From assembly GCA_007922225.1 (NCBI GenBank), contig ML679989.1, forward strand, positions 19,241,570 to 19,305,569: a DNA stretch of 64,000 bases, written 5' to 3'. The notes below the pieces were generated by a model that did no database searches, had not been told where the DNA came from, and saw nothing but the letters and a program-made list of their open reading frames with translations. The DNA is from Emydura subglobosa. Taxonomy: Eukaryota > Chordata > Testudines > Chelidae. Numbering within the stretch: position 1 is the stretch's first letter; each line of letters opens with the position of its first letter. Of the stretch, positions 10,239 through 22,330 are shown piece after piece. A program made the position numbers and the translations under genes.

Positions 10239-13200
10239 CATGCACGTGGGCAAAAGATGTCAAATGGCTGCATCCCTCACCCGCCAATAAGCACAACAGC
10301 CAAGCTCAGAGCACGCTAATTCAGCTGCATTTCTATATTTTCAGTGGCACAAACGGGAATCTACAAGTACAAGTAAAATTCTCTAGTTCAATACGTCTAG
10401 CTGGCCAAGTGTAGTGTCTTCCATGTATGGCTGGGCAAATCTCGTAAGGGTTGTGTAGGCTCTGCTGTCACAGCTGAGCTGTAGTACTGGGTGCCCCCAT
10501 CTCCAATGGGACAAGGAGACACAAACTCCTCTCTAGAAATCTTCTATACTTCTCAGCTTTTGTTACTCGGAGACAATTGCGCAAACCCCTGATCCGTAGA
10601 TGCTGCAGGGCTCACATGCTCCAATCCCCTAAAGCTGGCATTTGAAATTCTCCGCCCCACAGCAAGTCACGGTGTCAAACCTGGATTACTAGCAGGGATG
10701 AGGAACAGGCAGGGTTACTCTAAGGGACGGATCATCCGTTCTCTTGCTAATGTCCTTAGAAACTAGCAAGGGAACACAGCAATGGTCAGGACTGGCTAGA
10801 GGTGGTCCCTGGCAGCTCTCTGCAGGAGTCTTACTTTTCCAGGGCGTTTATCCGCTCTTGAACAGCTATTAATGGAATTATAGCCTCTAGTGAAGAAGGG
10901 AAGTCATTTTCCTGATTGTTTTACAGTGGAAGAACGTAAAAACCAAACCTCTTGAGAAATGAATAGTTCCTCTGGGATCACCAGTAGGGACTTGTTTAGA
11001 AAGCCATGTACTCATGTCAGGCACGTGCAGAGACGGCTGACGCACTGTGTAATCAACATTTAGTATGTATACGAACACTGAGCTCTGCTGGGATGGCTAA
11101 TAACTGCTCCGGTTTCCAGTCTGCGTTGTTCCTTAGTAGTAGAGATAGAAGGACCAAATTCTGCCTCGACTCACAACCTCTAGAGTCCTGTTTACTCCGG
11201 GTAAGTCAGGGCAGAGTTTGGCCTTTAGCTCTCGTGGGGATCACATTGTAATGTAGTTACGCTGTGCTAGCAGCCACCAAAAACAAGGAGCAGAGCACAG
11301 AACCGTTGGGAGCCTGCCACCCTCGCTTGCTGGAGCTGCCTGGCGTTGTCTGCCATACAGGGCGCTTGTGCCATACAAAATGAGGGTGTCACAAAGCATT
11401 CTGCGAAACTGCCCTCTTGTGTCTTGTGAATTCTGCACTTTACTAAGCCTTTTGTTTTTGCACTGAACCATAAAACACTGATCAACAGTGAGCCTGAGGC
11501 CTTTCCAGCCAAGAGTTTCTCTAGCCTCTGAAGACATTAGTGGTTCGGTTACAGCGTGAACTGCTTAAACTAGTCCCTTACCTTTGCAGTCACCACCTAA
11601 ATGCTGGAGCAGGTCTGGACTATGGGAAATAGCAATGCCGAGGGGGCTCGTCAATCCCCTGCAAACGTCCGGCTCTCTGGTGTGACTGAGCATGTGCTAA
11701 TGGCAATGAGTGCCCCAAATAACCCTTGGAAGAATTGGAGCCAGGAAGAGGCAGCCTGTAGGGAGCTGGGTTCTTTCCTGGCTCGCACATCCCCCAGAGA
11801 CGTGTTAACAAGTGGCACCGGTTTCATCTCTTCAGTGAAAATTCTTTCTGCGACGTGAAATGGGCTTTTGTGACCAATTAGCTCCTTGCCTTTACTGGTA
11901 GACTCTGTATAGGTACTATTTTTATAGTACAAAAGTTTCATAAAAATGTGTGAAGTAAAAATACACCAAGTGTGCCGTGCCTCGTCATTCTCCACAGGTC
12001 CCAGGGAGAACCCTCGTGCGTTCTAAACTAGCAGCACTCAGCTGAGCTTTACATACGGCTTCCTTGGGGTGGATGAAATGGGGAAATGAACGTGCAGTTT
12101 GGTTTCTGCCTATCCTACACCAGGGGATTAAAGTTAGACTTCCCAGCATTGGAGTTTTTTAAATTTTGATGATTAATATTGATTTTTATTTTAAATATTT
12201 TTATTAACTATTTTTATTTTTACAGTGGCTGGAAATTAAGGGGGTGGGGTTCAGGTTAGGGCATGGGTAAGGGGCCCAAGAGACTGGGGCCCAAGGTGCA
12301 AGGGAGGCTGTGGTCCTGGCCTGGCCAAGCAGAGATCCCCCCCTCCCCCGGCCAGGCCTACAAGGAGGAAGCCAGCATCCGGGTATAGGTGCTGCTGAAT
12401 AGCTCCGACCTGGGGACAGCTCCCACACACCCGGCTGTGGAGTGAGTGAGAGGGGACCATGGCAATGGAGTTGCAGCGGACTCTCTGTGGAGCTGCAGGA
12501 CTGATGATGCCCATCCCTGACGGCGTAAGAGGGTGCTGATTGTTATCCATCAATAATTGAATTGTGGAATGAGGGCCAAAAAATTGCGGCTAAGTTATGG
12601 CCAAGCCATGGAAAATTGCAGAAAAGTAATAATGGACCTAATTCTTTGCGGTAATAAAGTCCATTATTCGTTTTCTGAGACTTTCCCGTCGGCCGCCCAG
12701 GGCTGACAACGGGGGCTCCCACGCGCAGTCCCAAGCACAGGGGGGGTGCCCGCTGTCAAAACGGCAGCGGAAGCCAAATCCCGTGGAATGTGCAATGCCC
12801 ACAATAGCGCACGTTAAGTAGGGCCTTGCCCAGCAAGAGATTTTTTCCATAGATTTGTTTGTCAGTGGAAATCGATGTTGACCAACATCTATCGATTAAA
12901 ACCGAATACGGTCAAGGCTAATTATAGTACCGCCAGCACTGTGGTGCCACCTAGTGGGAAGTTAAAACTCATCCCTGGCTTCAGAAGCCGCAGCCAGACC
13001 CTTCCAGCCGGGACTTGTGTGAACTACAAGTTTTAATTGTGCTAACATACGTGCCCTGCAACACAACTCCAACACTCCTAGCATCCAAAACCAAGGCCAT
13101 CGGCTCCTACAACTGGCTGGACCCTGGAAGAATCTTGAGATTTGCCAGCTGAGATTATGAGTGTGCCCCCTCCTGCGGCAAATGCCCTGGGTGCGGCCTG

Positions 13201-14745
13201 CTGTCCTAGTGGGCTGTGCACACTCAGAGTGCTGCGCTCCGGACCTGTGGGGGGTACATGCTGCCAAAGCACTGTGCAAAGACTGCGTGGATGCACTGGC
13301 TCAAGCTGGCTAAAAAGCCAGCTACCGACTTGAGTTAAAAACACCAGCGAGCCCTCTGTTGCCTGTATGTGACCTCCTCTTTCTAGTGCCATCGAGAAAC
13401 CCTGTACAAATACAGCAAGAGAGATTGATAAACAAACAGCAGCGTCCCTCTCCTGCCAGGAGAGAGTGGGAGATAGGATGGGGGAAGAGGAGAATGAAAC
13501 AAGTGCCAGCCTTCCACCCTACATCTGGCTACAAACGATCTCCAACGTCCCCTGGAAGCATCTCAGCATTCACTGCCTCGGGAGTGACACTTTATCTAGC
13601 CAACTAGCAGCTGATCACTCAAGGGGAGCCTTTCCGGCCATATATGACCGGGCTGAAAAGCAGACCGGGGAGGATATGAAAATGCATGTCTGTGCCCTTA
13701 AAGGCTACCAGGCAGAGGTTGTTTCAGCTGAGCTTGGCCAAGATCGTCATAGCAACTTCCTCGGGACCCTGTGCTGCAAATACACTGGACAGCTGCACAC
13801 GGAAGAGCCGGATCCTTTCACTGCTCTTCTTCATGGCAAAGTATTGGGAGCTGAGTCCAGGCCCAGTCTTCCTAGGGGGATGAGACAAGTGACCCCCTTG
13901 CAAAACAAGTCCTTGAGGAGTCACGCCACTTCTTGGGACCTCAGCCTCCTGGAGTTGGCAATGCCCACAATTATCATGCTCAGTAAGTGTGGCTTTTAAG
14001 TGTGTCAAGAGCCGCTTTCTGGCAGCCATCTTGAATTGTGTCATCTTCCCTTACTTTAAATGGGCCTGAAGCTATAAGTTAGCTCTCTGAAGCATGGCCA
14101 CCTACTTTACAGCAAGGACGCCCACCATATGCTTTCGAGTTTACTTGTCTTTTTTTTTTAAAAATCCTCTGTAACCATTGTCACAGTTTCAGAGTAACTG
14201 CCCCTTTAGCCCCCCATCCACCCTATGGGCCACTCCCGGAGGGCTCAGTCAGGTCTCCAGCCGTCACCTGTCTTTGGGCAGGGACCCTTGTCCCACTCCC
14301 TTCAGACTGGGGGTTTTAAGGCTGCATTGCTCCCTGCCTTCCATTATGACCTCCCAGCGAGCCAGTCTGCCTCACAGCCAGCACCTGCTCTTTGCTTTCT
14401 GGCCAAGCACTACGACCAGTGTATTGCCAGCACTTACAAAGTTACCACCCAGCTCTTCCTAAGTAAGCACCTTTATTCTTAAGGTAAAAGCATTAGAGAG
14501 AAAAACATGTAAAAAACCCTGAAAGTTAAGATGTGCCTGGCAAAAGCTCACCAGAGGTCACCCCTCAGTGTTATGGCGCCTTTGCAAACTGAGGCAGCTA
14601 ACCCGAGAGTTTCAGAGGGTGTAGCTACAGCCGCTGTGTTTGGAGGCAATGGGACTTGGTGAGTGGTGTGTTTGGTCTGTCTGTGGGTTCGTTGGTTGGT
14701 TGGTTGCTCTCTCTGTATGGGCTGTGTCAGTGGGAAGTGGACCCC
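10239..14745. other. nvd-like 3' UTR and intergenic DNA
   Basis: The first few hundred bases should be the 3' UTR of the nvd-like gene. No canonical AATAAA is seen close downstream; the nearest variant is an AATAAG near 10287. The rest is intergenic. It has a possible decayed palindromic repeat near 11150-11225 ('ccaaattctgcctc' / 'cagagtttggcc'), AT-rich sequence near 12150-12230, and a small palindrome at 12870-12896. No gene is recognised; the open frame at 13466-13999 has no family features. Confidence 0.55.
12870..12896. repeat. short palindrome (aatcgatgttg / caacatctatcgatt)
   Basis: The two arms 'aatcgatgttg' and 'caacatctatcgatt' are inverted copies with a small mismatch and a 3-base loop. 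It may be the inner edge of an unrecognised element between about 12530 and 12940. Confidence 0.5.
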
Positions 14746-15009
14746 CGAGGCTATGTCTACACTGCGATTAAACACCCATGGCTGGCCCGTAACAGCTGAC
14801 TCGGGCTTGCTTAACTGCAATGTAGACGTTCAGGCTGCAGCCCAAGCTCTTCAACCCTCCCGTCTCGCAGGATCCTAATGCCCAGGCTCCAACCCAAGCC
14901 TGAAGGTCTACACAACAGTTACACAGCCCCTAAGCCAGAGCCCCGTGAGCCTGAGTCAGCTGGCATGGGCCAGATGCGGGTGTCTAATTGCAGTGTAGAC
15001 ATACCCTGA
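14746..15009. mobile_element. short DNA transposon, GCTATGTCTACACTGC family, full copy
   Basis: Left end 'ggctatgtctacactgc' and right end 'gcagtgtagacataccc' are inverted repeats that bound a 264-bp element. The body contains 'agctgactcggg' and 'gcctgagtcagctg', inverted near the two ends. The same family recurs at 31408-31665. It has no coding sequence; it is hAT-like by general resemblance. Confidence 0.8.
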
Positions 15010-15169
15010 GAAAGCAACTGAGAGAGGTTGGTTTGTTGGTGCCTTGGTAAAGGCCCTGAGGCTCTGACCCTTGGAGCTTTGAACAGCTCTGCTCTTCAAA
15101 GGCTCTGAGTGGTTAATCAATCCATGATGGTGAGGAGATGGAGCTGAGCTGAGCTTAGCAGGAAGCCTT

Positions 15170-17722
15170 GGTATAAAACGCCACTTGCCAGGTGAACTGG
15201 AGAGCCATGGACAGAGGCAGCTCACAGGAGCGTTTTGGAGGGAGTTGAAAGAGGAAGTGAGAGAGACTTCCCTTCCAGGTTCAGCTCCTCATGTGATTCC
15301 ACAATGGCCAGCAATGGAACAGTGGTGGTGACCTGCAACGGATGTGCCATGTTTTCTTTCCTGCCTGAAACCAGAAGGGAATTCCTGTGCATGAAATGCA
15401 AGTGGTTGGTTGTGCTGGAGGAGAAGATTCTTGGATTTGAGAGACAAGTGGAGACACTGCTGAGAATCAGAGAAGCTGAGGAGTTCCTAGACAGCCAGGT
15501 TTGGGAAACGTCAGTACTCCAGATTCAAGGAAAAAAGGAGCTGGCCACCAAGGAATCAGAGAGAGAGAGAAGTCAGAGAAGAGGCCTAGCAGTTTGTGAG
15601 CACCAGAAGCAAGTGGTCACAGTGGCATTCTAAACGGCTGGAGACAGATGGGGCTGTGGCCCACCAGAGAGAAGAGGACCAGGAGGAATTCCACAGAGCT
15701 AGAAATTTCCAGTTGATTCCAGGCCCTCACTGTGGAAACTGTGGAAGACGCCTTTCAAGATCCAGAGGGCCTGTGGGAATGGACAGCTGCACAGGACACA
15801 CCTGTGGATGGCAGCTCAGCCAAACCTGGAAGAAAATCAAGCTTGCCCACAAAGAGTTCTCCAAGGAAATCTGTTCAAGGAAGACGGATGATCCTTGTTG
15901 GGGATTCAATACTCAGAAGAACTGAAAGAACATTTTGCAAGGGATTGGTGGACCACAGGACAGTATGCTGCCTTCCCAGAGCCAAGACACAAGATGTTAC
16001 TCAAAAGAAACCTAACAATGTTATTGTCCATTACTAGATAGAAACAGTTGAACTATCAATAACAATGCAGAAAAGGCAGACGTGTTTAATAAATATTTTT
16101 GTTCTGTATTTAAGAAAAAACAGATGATATAGACCTATGATATGATAACACTCTTTCCATTCCACTAGTATCTCAGGAGGATGTTTAATACCAGCTACTA
16201 AAGTTAGACATTTTAAAATCAGCAGATCCAAATAACTTGAATCCAAGAATTTTGAAAGATCTGGTTGAGGAGCTTGCTGGACCATTAATGGTGATTTTCA
16301 AGACGTCTCAGAACACAGGGGAAGTTCCAGAAGAAAGATAATATGCCAATATTTAAAAAGGGTAAATGGAATGACCCGGGTAATAATAGGCCTGTCAGTC
16401 CGGCATCATTCCTGGGCAAGATAAAAGAGCAACTGGTATGGGACTCGATTAATAAAGAATTATAGGTGGGCAATATAATTAATGCCAATCAATTTGGGTT
16501 TATGGAAAACAGAGTCAGTCAAACAAACATGATTTTTTTGTATGAGATTACATGTTTGATTGATAAAGGTAATAGTGTTGATGTAACAGACTTCTGTAAG
16601 GCATTTGACTTGATATCGTACGATATTTTGATTAAAAAACTAGAACGATATAAAATTAACATGGTGCACATTGAGTGGACTAAAAGCTGGCCAACTGATA
16701 GCTCTTAAAATGTAACTTTAAATGGAGAATGGTGTGTTTCTTGTGGGATCTGCAGGGATCAGTTCATGGCCCTGTGCTATTGGACATTTTTATCAATGAC
16801 CCTGAAGAAAACATAAAATCATCACTGATAAAGTTTGCAAGTGACACATAAATTGGAGGAATGGTAAATAAATGATGATGACAAGTCACTGATACAGAGC
16901 GATGTGGATCGCTTGGCAAATTGGGCCCGAGCAAACAAGACGCATTTTAATACAGCTGAATATAAATGTATACATCTAGGAACAAAGAATGTCATCCATA
17001 CTTACAGGATGGGGGATGCTATCCTGGGAAGTAGTGACTCTGAAAAAGATTTGGGGGTGATGGTGGATAATCAGCTGAACATGAGCTCCCAGTGTGACGC
17101 TGTAACTAAAAGGGCTAATGCGATCCTGGGATATATAAACAGCAGAATCGCAAATAGGAGTAGAAACGTTATTTTACCTCTGTATTCGGCACTTGTGTTA
17201 CCACTCTGGAATACTGTGTTCAGTTCTGGTGTCCAGTGTTCAAGAAGGATATTGATAAATTGGAGAGAACTCAGAGAAAAACCACAAGAATGATTAAAAT
17301 ATTGGAAAACATGCCTTATAATGATAGATTCAAGGAGCACAATCTATTTAACCTAACAAAGAGAAGGTTAAGGGTTGACTTCATTATAATCTATAAGTAC
17401 CTACCTGGGGAACAATGATTTCATAATGGGCTCTCCAATCTAGCAGAGAAAGGTCTAACACAATCAAAAGGCTGGAAACTGAAATTCAGATTGGAAATTA
17501 GTTGTATTTTGATAACATTGAGGATAATTAACCATTGGAACAACTTACCAAGGGTTATGGTGGTTTTTCCTTCACTGGCGATGTTTAAATCAAGACTGGT
17601 TTTTTTTAAAAAAAATCTGCTCTAGGAATTCTTTTTGGGATGTCCTCTGGCCAGTGTTGTATAGGAAGTTAGACCAGATGATCACAATGGCCCTGTCTGT
17701 CTTTGCAAACTATGCATTTATA
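15170..17722 (+). mobile_element. CR1 LINE with ORF1, internally deleted
   Basis: A CR1 in sense orientation that keeps its 5' part, rare among copies here. Order: a short 5' UTR with 'cttggtataaaacgcc', ORF1 (15304-16037, broken), then directly a later part of ORF2 (from about 16060), RT fragments, the C-terminal part (16904-17293) and a 3' end with 'agaccagatgatcacaatggcc' and 'tatgcatttata'. The endonuclease segment of ORF2 is missing, so about 2 kb was deleted. The RT box reads FASD (about 16838-16849) where FADD is expected, so the copy is dead. Confidence 0.85.
15304..16037 (+). pseudogene. CR1 ORF1 remnant (zinc-knuckle plus esterase-like)
   Basis: Starts MASNGTVVVTCNGCAMF, followed by FLCMKCKWL, giving a C-x2-C...C-x2-C putative zinc-binding head. 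A coiled-coil-like stretch rich in Glu, Gln and Arg follows (VLEEKILGFERQVETLLR). After two frame changes, near 15633 and 15900, the frame resumes with ILVGDSILRRTERTF and VCCLPRAKTQDV. That is the GDS block of the SGNH-type esterase domain known in CR1 ORF1 proteins. The frame breaks mean no full protein can be made. In intact CR1 the protein binds RNA and assists retrotransposition. Confidence 0.8.
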
Positions 17723-17827
17723 ACCCTTGGGCAGAAGGTCCTGTCCATTTGCTGAATCAGAAAGAAGGCCTTGAGTCAGTTTAAACGCAGCCTTTTTATA
17801 TCAAAGGCCGTTCCCCCCCCCCTCTGT
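17723..17827. other. spacer with poly-C
   Basis: Short spacer between the CR1 tail and the next DNA transposon, with a run of C at about 17813-17822. Confidence 0.6.
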
Positions 17828-18131
17828 TAGGCCTTGTCTACACTAACACTTATGCCAGCAAAACTTTTGTTGTTCAGGGGTGTGAAAAAAACACACCACC
17901 CCTCTCCTCCCCCCGAGCAACATAAGTTTTGCCAGCATGAGTGCTTGTATGCACACCGCTGTGTCGGTGGGAGACATCTCCCAATGATATAGCTACCGCC
18001 GCTCGTTTAGGTGGCTTTATGATGTCGCCGGGAAAGCTCTCTCTTGTCGACATAACGCAGCTACTCAAGCGCTTTTACAGTGGTACAACTGTACCGCTAC
18101 TGCTGTAAGTTTTAAGTGTAGACTACCCCTT
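17828..18131. mobile_element. short DNA transposon, GGCCTTGTCTACACT family
   Basis: Ends 'ggccttgtctacact' and 'aagtgtagactaccc' form terminal inverted repeats. The body has 'catttatgccagcaaaact'-like sequence mirrored by 'agttttgccagcat' and a small palindrome 'ggtgtgaaaaaaacacacc'. The 16-mer at 17874-17889 recurs inverted at 19404-19419, linking this copy to the next element. Confidence 0.75.
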
Positions 18132-19174
18132 AGTCTCTGGAAAACCCAATTTGAACCACTATATGCAAGGCTCTTTGGAAGTGAGTGATTTGAATGATTC
18201 ACATTCATCCCCACCACGGTTCTTAATCCCCAGCAGAGCTGAGGCAACCCGCTTGTCCTGGAGTTGCATGCAAACCCTGGCCTGCAGTGCTACATAAGCC
18301 AATCACACCCTTACTACAATATGGTCTTCAAAGGTATTACATGGGCTGCAGTGGCTGTCTCAACCATTTACAAGAAGAGGAGCATGGGCCTGAACCTCAG
18401 CTGCCTCTGTGTGCTATGGTTAAGATAGACTGAAGAGACAGGAGAAGTGGGGGGAGGGGAAATAGGAGACTTGTGGGGTACAGAGGAATAGGTTGAGAAA
18501 ATATGGGGAGGGAGGATGGAGGGGACCTGTAGACCAGGAATACAGAGGGAGATAGACTTGTGCTAAGGTAGGGAGAGTACAGAGTGGCAGCTGCTTCCAT
18601 CACAAGGGAAACCAGAGGTGATCAATTGGCCCTGGCCTACCACTCATCAGCTGAGCTGGTCTCTGTGGGCACGTCTACCAGCCCCAGGGAAAGAGTCGCC
18701 AGCCTGGATCAATAGCACTCCCAACATAGCACTGTAGATAGCACTTAGAAGTTGTGACTCACGCTGGAACTCGGCCCCGGCTCTGAAGTCAGGGGAGAGG
18801 GGGAAGGAGGGCTTCAGTTAGGTACACACCTTTGAAGGCCAATCAGATTTTTGGTGCCTAACTCCTCCGGGCACTTCCGAAAACCCCCGTCAGCGTGTTT
18901 TATTTGTTTACCCACGTGAGCCCTGCAAAGCCAACACAACTGTTGCTGCACAAACACAGTGCTGGCAAACAGGTGTCACTGTGGGGCTAATCTGAAAACA
19001 GTCTGGTTAATGATGCAGCACTGAAGGCAGAATTTCTCCTGTGTGATCTTTATTACTGGAGATGGAAAGAACCCACCATAATGTCCAGAGTGACTTAGAA
19101 AAACACTTGGGAAGGAAGCCTATTAGATGTCTCATCAAGCGACAATAAATATAGACAGCCACAAAGCTATTTTT
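18132..19174. other. intergenic, no gene seen
   Basis: Mostly unremarkable, with a purine-rich tract at about 18425-18560 and a decayed 'gagttaggcacc' style repeat near 18830-18895. A possible weak DNA-element end 'gggcacgtctacc' is near 18666. Confidence 0.5.
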
Positions 19175-19463
19175 AGGGCATATCTACACGACAGTAGGAA
19201 CAGTGGCACAGGTACAGTACTGCAGATGTGCTGCTGTAGCGTAGACGCCTCTTCCATGGACAGATGGGACTTTTCCATCACTGTAGGCAATCCACCTCTC
19301 TGAGAAGTGGTAGCTAGGTTGATGGAAGAAGTCTTCCATTGACCTTGCTGTGTCTATAGTAGGTGGCTAGGTTGACCTAATTATGTTGCACAGTGTGTGA
19401 AATTTTTCACACCCCTGATCAATGTAGCTAGGTCAACCTAAGTTTTAGGTATAGACCATGCCT
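19175..19463. mobile_element. short DNA transposon, opposite orientation relative
   Basis: Left end 'agggcatatctacac', right end 'ggtatagaccatgcc'. It contains 'tttttcacacccctga' (19404-19419), the exact reverse complement of 17874-17889 in the element 1.5 kb to the left, so the two belong to one broad family in opposite orientation. Confidence 0.65.
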
Positions 19464-19479
19464 GAGACTCTCTTCAGCG

Positions 19480-21090
19480 TGAAATCCTACTTTAATGTAG
19501 TGTCTGGTACAGTCTAGGCCCCGACTTGGTATGATGTTGCTTTCCCCGTACGTTAACTGAATCCATGACTACAGAGGTAGGTTGATGGTGCACAAAGAGG
19601 AAGTCTGCCTCCTTAGGGGGCACGTAATATTTTTGGTTGGCCCTTGTGCACGTTGGTGTAATGGAGGCTGGTGTCCCCGAGATGACTTTGGCAGGGTCTA
19701 GAAGTGCCTCGTTGATTGGGAGAGCGATTTTCAGAGAGAAGGAAGTGTGCAGTATATCTAACTATTTATGGTGCGAGTCTTTCACCTCCTCAGGGGGAAT
19801 TTATAGCACATCAGACACCCTCTTAGTGAGGTCTCGGAAGAGCTTGAAGTCCTCAGTCAGTGATGGAAGAGGGGGCATACCACCTCATCTGGTGAAGAGG
19901 AAATATTTGCTGGTGGGGGAGTTTCCACCTGTAGACTAGCCTCTTGCTCCTCAAAAGTTTCTTCCTTGGGTTCTGGGGCTCTGGACATCGAAGCCATAGG
20001 GAAATGTCTAGCGGACTATCTATGGGAGACACTCGATGCACGAGAAGTGTGGGGCCTATAGACTGCCCATGCATCCCAGTATGGGCACTGGGGGACGGGA
20101 AGGATATGGTGGTGGTACCCACAGGTGACCGTACTGAGGGAAGATTGAGAGTCAGAGGATGGATGCAGTTGGGAAGGTCTCCAATGTTGTAACAGTGGGT
20201 TATGGTGTGAGACCAGAGAGACACTGTCATCCTGGTCACGATGTGACTCCGTGCTAGAGAAGAGTGGGGCTGATCGGTGTGCTGGAGACAAATGGCCTGG
20301 AGCCACCAGTGGTTCTGGGGACCGAGATGTGCTTAGTAGCAAGTAGCAGGGACTCTGGCTCCTCCGTAACAATAAACGGATACTCCTGTGGTACTGTTGA
20401 TGGGATTGGTAGTCAGGGATTGCTGGTGTGACTTGCCAGTACCAATGGTGTGTTGTGGAAGGCATGCTCCAATGAGGGTTGCTTTGAAGCACTCAATGAC
20501 GAGAGTCTTGCTGTTGGTGTCAATAGAGGTGGTACAGTCTCTGTCCTTATCTCTGGTATGCGGTACTGTTGCTTCACTGCTTTTGCCCTTTGGGTCTTTA
20601 GGTGCTATGGCAGAGATCATAGGGTCCGTAAGAATTCTGGGTACCATGCTTCACAGTCACTGGTGCCATCGGTGCTGAGGCAATCAAATGTGCTGGGGAT
20701 CCCCTTTGGCTGGTCAAGGCTTGGCTAGAGGGCTTGTAGCCCATTTTCTGGAGTCGGGGGGTAGTCAGTTAACTTTGTCCATGATTCCACCTTTCCGGAG
20801 GTTGAAGGCTCCGAGGACAATCTCTGTCCTGGAGAGGATTCAGGACTGTGGTCAGGTACCGGCCTAATAGCATCCTCCATGAGAAGTTCTAATTTCAGCT
20901 CCCGGTTCTTTCGTGATCTAGCCTTTAGTAGTTGGCAGAAGGTGCACTTCTGCGGAATATGTGCCTCTCCAAGACACTGGACGCAACGAAAGTGTCCGTC
21001 CGTCACTGGGAATGCCTCCTTGCAGGATATGCACCTCTTGAAGCAGGGGGAACCTGGCATGCTCCTATGGGGGTGATCCCACAGCAAAAG
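19480..21090 (-). mobile_element. DIRS-like (or Gypsy-like) retrotransposon gag remnant
   Basis: Read on the minus strand from 21060, the frame starts MPGSPCFKRCISCKEAFPV and continues through FRCVQCLGEAHIPQKCTFC, a C-x2-C...C-x2-CLG-x2-H...C-x2-C zinc-binding block. A basic stretch (LLKARSRKNRELKLELL) and a Ser/Pro-rich linker (about 20720-20010) follow. After several breaks, DFKLFRDLTKRVSDVL, LDILHTSFSLKIALPINEALL and KYYVPPKEADFLF appear near 19850-19560. This order matches gag-type ORF1 proteins of vertebrate DIRS elements as I recall them; Gypsy is the alternative. No RT, RNase H, recombinase or terminal repeats are present, and multiple stops make it a relic. Confidence 0.65.
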
Positions 21091-22009
21091 GCAGGGGCGG
21101 AAGATGGTTGGAAAAAAAAAAGTTTTGTTTTGTTTTTTTAAATTGAAAAGCAGACGCTCTAAAGGTACTACGAAAGAAAAGGAAATCTAAGGATCACCAT
21201 GAAGTATAACTATAGGCTACCAATATAAAGAGAGTTAAGCAGTCAACCCTCGTTCCATTCAAGGTCAAAGGTGGTCAAGAAGGAACTGAGGGTGGTTTGT
21301 CCATGCAGTGCTAGTTAGCCTTGAAGCAGACCACGAGGGAGTGAGGGAGGGGGATTGTTCAGACCAAATGGACACCGCTACTTAAAAACTCCAATTAGGG
21401 GTGCACATACACCAACAGTGGAGCACACACAGGGACACTACACGAAGAAGGATTTAGTTCTCCTGACATGCTACCTATACAACAAAACAACAAACAACAG
21501 GAATAAGAGAGTGAAAAATAGCACAGGGGACTAATGCTTCCTAGAAAACAAAATGCATGGCTATCACTTGCCCGTGCCAAAAGGTTTCTGACCTGGAAGG
21601 AGCATTCTGTTTTATTATTATCCATTTCCTGTCTTGTAAAATGTCACAGGCCAAATGTTCAAAAAGTGTCCAGCAATTTTGGGGGCATGTGACAGCTCTT
21701 GAGACAGGAAGGTGATTTAGGTTTAAAAAATTCTCGGTCACCCCGCCCCCTGCTCAGTTGCGACCTAACCCCGTAGATGGCTAATGTTCCCAAGCACCTA
21801 AGTTTCCCCTAGTAAAGTCCCATAGTTGCCTACAATTTTGCTGCTGGGCATGCACACAGCCACCTTGGTCCTGTCAGCAGTGCCCGACTCATACCTAAGT
21901 CTCAGAAAGATTCACAAACTAGGCGTTCACCTATCTAGCTCAGCCAAGCTGGTAGACACGCACTAAGGAAGCCACCACACAAAAAACTGCTGGAGGCACC
22001 TCCTTTCTA
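21091..22009. other. intergenic, AT-rich, no gene seen
   Basis: Unremarkable sequence with a T-rich patch at about 21110-21145. Around 21770-21960 it resembles decayed 'cctaagtctcag...gattcacaaactaggcg' interspersed repeats. Confidence 0.45.
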
Positions 22010-22085
22010 AGAGACAGCCTCTTAGTTCAGGCCCTCACTGAGGTTGTCGAAGACCTGGGTTCAAATCCACTCTCTGCCTGTTAAT
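22010..22085 (+). mobile_element. tRNA-like SINE head
   Basis: Contains a B-box-like 'gggttcaaatcc' (about 22060-22071) preceded by a degenerate A-box region 'cttagttcaggccctcactgagg'. Related phrases occur in tRNA-derived SINEs. It does not fold as a full tRNA by eye. Confidence 0.4.
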
Positions 22086-22191
22086 TTATACTAAAAAATG
22101 AATACAAGGTTCAATCAAAATCAAATACTTCAACAGTGAAATGAAATGTTTTTAGTGACCCAACCTGCACATTTTTTTCAAGTTACTGTAC

Positions 22192-22330
22192 TTGTGGTTG
22201 AGGCCCAGGACTAAGAGGCAGTAGATGTGACTTCTAATCCTGGCTCCGTCCGTGCATATGACCTTAGGCAAGTTGCTGGTGTGCTGCGTAAAACGGGCAT
22301 GCTAGGTCTTCCCGGAAGGCTTTATTCATG
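22192..22330 (+). mobile_element. MIR SINE relic
   Basis: In sense MIR order: 'gtggttgaggcccaggacta', 'cttctaatcctggctccg', then the core 'gaccttaggcaagttgctg' and 'gtaaaacgggcat'. The usual order and spacing make the identification fairly safe. Confidence 0.7.

Noticed and set aside
13466..13999. 177-residue open frame on the plus strand
   Set aside because: No recognised family, no promoter or splice evidence, overlapped by open frames in other phases. It cannot be excluded as a lineage-specific gene but is unsupported.
22060..22071. tRNA gene suggested by gggttcaaatcc
   Set aside because: Only a B-box-like block; no cloverleaf arms or acceptor stem by eye, so it is treated as a SINE head.
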